Shown here: positions 59,233-64,000 of the stretch, piece after piece | How positions within the stretch are numbered: the first letter of the stretch is position 1 | How the letters are laid out: each line of letters begins with the position of its first letter | Origin: Stenotrophomonas aracearum | Lineage (GTDB): Bacteria; Pseudomonadota; Gammaproteobacteria; Xanthomonadales; Xanthomonadaceae | NCBI RefSeq assembly: GCF_031834615.1 | Contig: NZ_CP115543.1 | Coordinates: 2,553,001-2,617,000, forward strand | Direction of reading: 5' to 3' | DNA: 64,000 nt | Notes under the pieces: generated by a model | What the model was told of the DNA's origin: nothing | Database searches by the model: none | What the model saw: only the letters and a program-made list of their open reading frames with translations | Program-made: the position numbers and the translations under genes

Positions 59233-59266
59233 CAAAACAAAAACGGGCACCCTTGCGGGTACCCGT
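59233..59266 (-). terminator. Rho-independent terminator of rpsF-rpsR-rplI
   Basis: Stem 59243-59252 with 59257-59266 (one mismatch) and a 4-nt loop, followed on the minus strand by a T-rich run (plus-strand aaaacaaaaa). It lies about 30 bp after the rplI stop. Confidence 0.88.
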
Positions 59267-59294
59267 TTCGGCGATCACGGCCTTTCGGCTGGGA

Positions 59295-59744
59295 TCAGGC
59301 TTCGGCGACCACGACCACCTGGACGGTGGTTTCGACGTCGGCGTGCAGGTGGATGACCACCTCGAACTCGCCGACGTTGCGGAAGGCGCCTTCGCCCAGG
59401 ATGACTTCGCTCTTTTCCAGCGCCACGCCGGCCTTGGTGAAGGCTTCGGCGATGTCGCGCGGGCCGACCGAGCCGTACAGCTTGCCTTCGGTCGACGCGT
59501 TGGCGGCGATGGTGACGCTCTTGCCTTCCAGCTTGGCCTTGCGGGCTTCGGCGTCAGCGTGGATCGACTGGGCCTTGGCTTCGTACTCGGCGCGCTTGGC
59601 TTCGAACTCGGCAACGTTCGAGGCGGTGGCCGGAACGGCCTTGCCGGTCGGAACGAGGAAGTTGCGGCCGTAGCCCGGCTTCACGTCGACCTGGTCGCCC
59701 AGGCCGCCGAGGTTGGTGACCTTCTGGAGAAGAATCAGCTTCAT
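59295..59744 (-). CDS. rplI: 50S ribosomal protein L9
   Basis: A 149-residue protein: the N-terminal rRNA-binding domain '[30 protein letters not shown]', a long connecting helix rich in Ala/Glu/Lys (about 45-80), and a C-terminal domain ending '[17 protein letters not shown]'. Third gene of rpsF-rpsR-rplI, ending at an intrinsic terminator. Confidence 0.98.
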   Translation of the reverse strand: MKLILLQKVTNLGGLGDQVDVKPGYGRNFLVPTGKAVPATASNVAEFEAKRAEYEAKAQSIHADAEARKAKLEGKSVTIAANASTEGKLYGSVGPRDIAEAFTKAGVALEKSEVILGEGAFRNVGEFEVVIHLHADVETTVQVVVVAEA

Positions 59745-59847
59745 GGTGTTGCTCCAAATATGTATTCGTTAGCGGGGAAAACCCCGCAGCGGATGGCTGT
59801 CCGAATATCGAACCGTGAAAGGGGCGACCCGGGGTCGCCCGCCTTCA

Positions 59848-60078
59848 TCAGACGTCGTGGTTGTCGGTGTACGGGATCAGGGCCAGGAAACGGGCGCGCT
59901 TGACGGCCGTTGCCAGCTGGCGCTGGTACTTCGACTTGGTACCGGTCACGCGGCTCGGCACGATCTTGCCGTTCTCGGTGAGGTACTGGCGCAGGGTGTT
60001 GAGATCCTTGTAGTCGATCTCCTTGACACCTTCGGCCGTGAACTTGCAGAACTTGCGGCGACGGAAGAACTTGGACAT
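59848..60078 (-). CDS. rpsR: 30S ribosomal protein S18
   Basis: A 76-residue basic protein: '[18 protein letters not shown]', '[27 protein letters not shown]' and '[19 protein letters not shown]'. Binds S6 in the 30S platform. It starts 11 bp after rpsF and is followed after about 100 bp by rplI. Confidence 0.98.
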   Translation of the reverse strand: MSKFFRRRKFCKFTAEGVKEIDYKDLNTLRQYLTENGKIVPSRVTGTKSKYQRQLATAVKRARFLALIPYTDNHDV

Positions 60079-60089
60079 GTGCGTGCTCC

Positions 60090-60527
60090 TTAGGCGGCGG
60101 AAGCGGCGTCGTCGCCGGCTTCGTTGTCAGCGGTGTTGGCGGCTTCGCCTTCTTCGTCGTCACGACGACGACGCTCGCCACGCTCGGGCTTGTCGCCCTT
60201 CTCGTCCTTGCTCTTCATGATCAGCGACTGCTCGGTGTCGGCCGCGTCGCGGACCAGCACCAGGTTGCGCAGCACGGCGTCGTTGAACTTGAAGCTTTCG
60301 GTCAGTTCGGTCAGAACGGCCTGGTCCACTTCGATGTTCATCAGCACGTAATGTGCCTTGACCAGGTTCTGGATCGGGTACGCCAGCTGGCGACGGCCCC
60401 AGTCTTCCAGGCGGTGGATGGTGCCGTTACCGGTTTCGACCAGCGACTTGTAGCGCTCGATCATGGCCGGGACCTGCTCGCTCTGGTCCGGATGGACCAT
60501 GAACACGACTTCGTAATGACGACTCAT
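60090..60527 (-). CDS. rpsF: 30S ribosomal protein S6
   Basis: A 145-residue protein starting '[20 protein letters not shown]', with '[16 protein letters not shown]' and 'HYVLMNIE', followed by an acidic/basic low-complexity tail (about 105-145, '[18 protein letters not shown]') longer than in E. coli. ATG 60527 is the family start; upstream in-frame codons are leader. First gene of its operon; promoter and leader are visible upstream. Confidence 0.98.
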   Translation of the reverse strand: MSRHYEVVFMVHPDQSEQVPAMIERYKSLVETGNGTIHRLEDWGRRQLAYPIQNLVKAHYVLMNIEVDQAVLTELTESFKFNDAVLRNLVLVRDAADTEQSLIMKSKDEKGDKPERGERRRRDDEEGEAANTADNEAGDDAASAA

Positions 60528-60599
60528 GTGTGTATACCTTTCGGATGTGGCCCTTGCGGGCCGGACAGCTCCCCGCAGGTGAACGCGGTGGAGCAAGGG

Positions 60600-60623
60600 T
60601 TCCTGCCGGAAAACGGGCAGGAA
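60600..60623 (-). promoter_or_regulatory. rpsF leader hairpin, candidate S6:S18 control element
   Basis: An 8-bp stem (60600-60607 with 60616-60623) sits at the predicted 5' end of the transcript, about 73-96 nt upstream of rpsF. S6:S18 leaders are known in many bacteria, but I cannot match the published motif with confidence. Confidence 0.4.
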
Positions 60624-60630
60624 GCCGCGC

Positions 60631-60659
60631 ATTATCGCAGCAGATGGGGTTCCGGGCAA
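60631..60659 (-). promoter_or_regulatory. Sigma-70 promoter of rpsF-rpsR-rplI
   Basis: On the minus strand: -35 TTGCCC (60659-60654), a 17-bp spacer, and -10 GATAAT (60636-60631). Transcription would start near 60624, giving a leader of about 97 nt. Confidence 0.75.
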
Positions 60660-60693
60660 GCCGGGCGGCCGCCGGGCCGCCCCGGGGGCCGGA

Positions 60694-61032
60694 TCAGGCC
60701 TTGTCGGCCTCGGTGGTGAAGCTCTCGCCGCAGCCGCATTCGGCGGTGGCGTTCGGGTTCCTGAACGTGAACGTCTCGCTCAGGCCCTGCTTGCCGAAGT
60801 CGATCTCGGTTCCATCGACCAGGGCCAGGCTGTCGGCATCCACGTAGATGCGGACCCCGTCCTGCTCGAACACGGTGTCGCCGGCGCGCTGGTCGCGGGC
60901 CAGGTCGGTGATGTGGCCCCAGCCGGAGCAGCCGGTGCGGGTCACGCCGAAACGCAGGCCCAATGCGTCCGGGCTCTGGGCCACGAACTTCTGGACACGG
61001 GCGAAGGCAACAGGGGTAAGGGTGACAGCCAT
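60694..61032 (-). CDS. A-type iron-sulfur carrier (IscA/ErpA-like)
   Basis: A 111-residue protein with the three Cys of A-type carriers: 'GCSGWG' and 'ECGCGESF'. The pattern '[14 protein letters not shown]' and 'DGTEIDF' is nearer to IscA than ErpA, though no isc operon is nearby. It delivers Fe-S clusters to target proteins. The ATG at 61032 is the homologous start. It is transcribed divergently from asnS. Confidence 0.88.
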   Translation of the reverse strand: MAVTLTPVAFARVQKFVAQSPDALGLRFGVTRTGCSGWGHITDLARDQRAGDTVFEQDGVRIYVDADSLALVDGTEIDFGKQGLSETFTFRNPNATAECGCGESFTTEADKA

Positions 61033-61161
61033 GACAGACGACTCCAGCGGATCGGACACATTATAGGTCTACGGCCCAGTCAGAAATGCCTCGCAAGCAG
61101 AACGCTGCAACCGTTAAACTCCTCGTTCAGAGATCGAGTCGATCAACAGAGGATTCAAGTC

Positions 61162-62556
<1,395 letters not shown>

Positions 62557-62578
62557 TTCCCACCACGGAGGCACGCCC

Positions 62579-62884
62579 ATGACCCTGTTCCTCGCGCTGT
62601 GTTTCGTCGGCGTGGCGATCGCCGGGTTCAGTGCCTTCGTGATTTTCTGGCCGCTGACCCTGGTCCACATCCGCGACCGCCACCCTGCCCTGGCCAACCG
62701 CTTCGGCAGTGGTGCCTTCCTGCGCCCGGACGCGCTGCGCTGGCTGCTGGGCCGGGACTACCGCGGCACCCCCGACCGTTCGCTGTCGGGGCTGGCCACG
62801 CCGGCCTGGCTGTCGCTGCTCACCCTGCTGGCCGGACTGGGCATGGCCGCCCTGCTCTGGCTGCTTTCGATGGTACTGACATGA
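62579..62884 (+). CDS. Small membrane protein, unknown function
   Basis: A 101-residue protein with two membrane segments (about residues 2-24 and 78-99) around a basic middle part ('LVHIRDRHPALANRFGSGAFLRPDALRWLLGRDYRG'). ATG 62579 follows a ggagg site 22 bp after asnS. The next gene overlaps its stop (ATGA), so the two are probably co-translated. Family not recognised. Confidence 0.75.
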   Translation: MTLFLALCFVGVAIAGFSAFVIFWPLTLVHIRDRHPALANRFGSGAFLRPDALRWLLGRDYRGTPDRSLSGLATPAWLSLLTLLAGLGMAALLWLLSMVLT

Positions 62885-63195
62885 ACGATATCTCCGCCGT
62901 ACGCGACTCCTGGTGGCTGGCAAGCCTGGGCAACACCCTCATCTGGGCACGCCTGCGCGTGCGCGCCGCCGGCACCGCCGAAGTGCTCGACAGCGACGGC
63001 AACACGCTGAGCTACGACAGCGAAGACACCGCCCGTTCGCAGCTGTTCGACGCCGAGTTCGTCGAATTCGACGGGCTGGACGAAGAAGACGCGCTGGTGC
63101 GCGGCTTCACCCTGCATGAAGTGCAGCCGCCGCACGCCGACGACGATGACGGCCTGAAGGGCCAGATGGTGCGGAACCTGGGCGCGCGCGCCTGA
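62881..63195 (+). CDS. Conserved small acidic protein, unknown function
   Basis: A 104-residue protein, beta-rich in its first half ('LGNTLIWARLRVRAAGTAEVLDSDGNTLSYDSED') and acidic toward the C-terminus ('DGLDEEDALVRGFT', 'HADDDDG'). It overlaps the preceding membrane gene by 4 bp and is followed 7 bp later by the PaiB-like gene, forming a likely operon. Not recognised. Confidence 0.7.
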   Translation: MNDISAVRDSWWLASLGNTLIWARLRVRAAGTAEVLDSDGNTLSYDSEDTARSQLFDAEFVEFDGLDEEDALVRGFTLHEVQPPHADDDDGLKGQMVRNLGARA

Positions 63196-63202
63196 TCCCC
63201 CG

Positions 63203-63841
63203 ATGTTCATCCCGTCCGACTTCGTTGCGACCGACCTGACCTGGCTGGACCGGCTGCTGGCGCGCGATGCGTTCGTCACCCTGGTGACCACCGGCAGCGA
63301 TGGCCTGCCGCAGGTCACCCTGCTGCCGGTGGTGTACCGCCGCGACGGCGAGGACATCCTGATCGAAGGCCACTGGGCCCGCCCCAACCCGCAGGCCGGC
63401 CATGCCGGGCCGGCGCTGATGCTGGTGCACGGCCCGCACGCCTACCTTTCGCCGGGCTGGTACCCGGACAAGGACAGCGCCGGCCGCGTGCCGACCTGGA
63501 ACTACGCCGCCGCCGAACTGCGCGGCGCGCTGGAGCCGGTCACCGACCCGGCCGAACTGATGGACATGCTGGACGCGCTCAGCGCGGTCAATGAGGCCAG
63601 CGTCGGCAACGACTGGCGGCTGGACCGCGACGACCTGCGCCAGACCCGCATGCTGAAGGGCATCGTCGGCTTCCGCTTCCGCCCCAGCCAGGTGCAGATC
63701 AAGCTCAAGCTGAGCCAGAACCATCCCGAGGCCAACCAGCTGTCGGTGATCGATGCCCTGGAGGGCTCGGGCTCCCCCGCTTCCCAGGACCTGGCGCAGT
63801 GGATGCGCCAGGTACGCGAGCAGCCCGCCACCGGCGGCTGA
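63203..63841 (+). CDS. PaiB-like FMN-binding protein
   Basis: A 212-residue flavin-reductase-fold protein of the PaiB group ('MFIPSDFVATD', 'LLARDAFVTLVTTGSDGLPQVTLLPVV', 'HGPHAYLSPGWYPDK', 'VPTWNYAA', 'MLKGIVGFRF'). It is often annotated as a negative transcriptional regulator, but the sequence shows an FMN-binding split barrel and no DNA-binding motif. It closes the small operon after asnS. Confidence 0.9.
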   Translation: MFIPSDFVATDLTWLDRLLARDAFVTLVTTGSDGLPQVTLLPVVYRRDGEDILIEGHWARPNPQAGHAGPALMLVHGPHAYLSPGWYPDKDSAGRVPTWNYAAAELRGALEPVTDPAELMDMLDALSAVNEASVGNDWRLDRDDLRQTRMLKGIVGFRFRPSQVQIKLKLSQNHPEANQLSVIDALEGSGSPASQDLAQWMRQVREQPATGG

Positions 63842-63871
63842 CCCACCCCACCTCACGGGATAACGTAAACG

Positions 63872-64000
63872 ATGAAAGACATCCACAAGCTGCTGCAGAA
63901 CAACCGCGACTGGGCCGACCGGATCGAGAAGGAAGACCCCGAGTTCTTCCACCAGCTGGCCAAGCAGCAGCACCCGGAGTACCTGTGGATCGGCTGCTCC
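63872..64000 (+). CDS. can: Beta-carbonic anhydrase, 5' part only
   Basis: The first 43 codons of a gene cut by the window end. 'LLQNNRDWADRIEKEDPEFF' and 'QQHPEYLWIGCS' match the N-terminus of beta-class carbonic anhydrases, the last Cys being the first zinc ligand. It interconverts CO2 and bicarbonate. Confidence 0.9.
   Translation, partial: MKDIHKLLQNNRDWADRIEKEDPEFFHQLAKQQHPEYLWIGCS

Noticed and set aside
58790..59250. Small open frames between smc and rplI
   Set aside because: They run through two REPs and a terminator; composition and context are non-coding.

Overview
The window is GC-rich chromosomal DNA from a Xanthomonadaceae bacterium, most likely Stenotrophomonas. The evidence is the EPSP-synthase type, the 819-residue LigA, GyrA with Gln at position 83, the protein families present, and several short palindromic repeats with a GTAG head (SMAG-type REPs), which are typical of that genus. 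I see no tRNA, rRNA, CRISPR array, intact insertion sequence or prophage. Nearly all very long ORFs lying opposite real genes are high-GC shadows.

Layout. 0-1.4 kb: two tandem TonB-like proteins. 1.5-6.0 kb (minus strand): serC-pheA-aroA preceded by an FHA-domain gene. 6.1-8.3 kb: a PHA-granule regulator, a phasin, a structured RNA element with a C-rich loop, and a membrane-anchored Mrr-like protein. 8.3-15.7 kb: a complete five-step histidine-utilisation locus (hutFC divergent from hutIHGU) with a HutC-type operator between the arms. 15.8-18.5 kb: a FecA-like TonB receptor and an EF-hand protein. 18.6-34.9 kb: an accessory region containing an FNR/Anr-type [4Fe-4S] regulator and five well-placed FNR boxes in front of transcription units. 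These units are a membrane protein, a small exported protein, an operon for a multicopper oxidase, a porin-like barrel and an SCO chaperone, a Trp/Gly-rich exported protein, and an FAD monooxygenase followed by a hydrolase. Embedded in it is a carbohydrate-type locus: an IclR regulator fused to an SMP-30 lactonase, an SDR dehydrogenase, a TonB receptor and an SSS symporter.

34.9-44 kb: a GH92 alpha-mannosidase with a small membrane partner, a patatin-type (type Vd-like) outer-membrane protein, a HipA_2/DUF3037 pair, and a membrane PQQ glucose dehydrogenase. 44-64 kb is mostly housekeeping: gyrA, mtnA, a triple-DUF3011 protein, epmA with a GNAT gene, ligA, a Tat-exported aminotransferase, zipA and smc, the rpsF-rpsR-rplI operon with a readable promoter and leader hairpin, an A-type Fe-S carrier, asnS, two small conserved genes, a PaiB-like protein, and the start of a beta-carbonic anhydrase cut by the window end.

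How the parts work together. Histidine is converted to glutamate by HutH, HutU, HutI, HutF and HutG under HutC control. The SDR and the SMP-30 domain would oxidise a sugar and open its lactone, with the receptor and symporter importing the substrate and the fused IclR half sensing it. The FNR-like protein probably switches its neighbours on when oxygen is low. The strongest items for follow-up are the FNR-box cluster, the IclR-SMP-30 fusion and its repeated operator, and the structured RNA near 7.0 kb.
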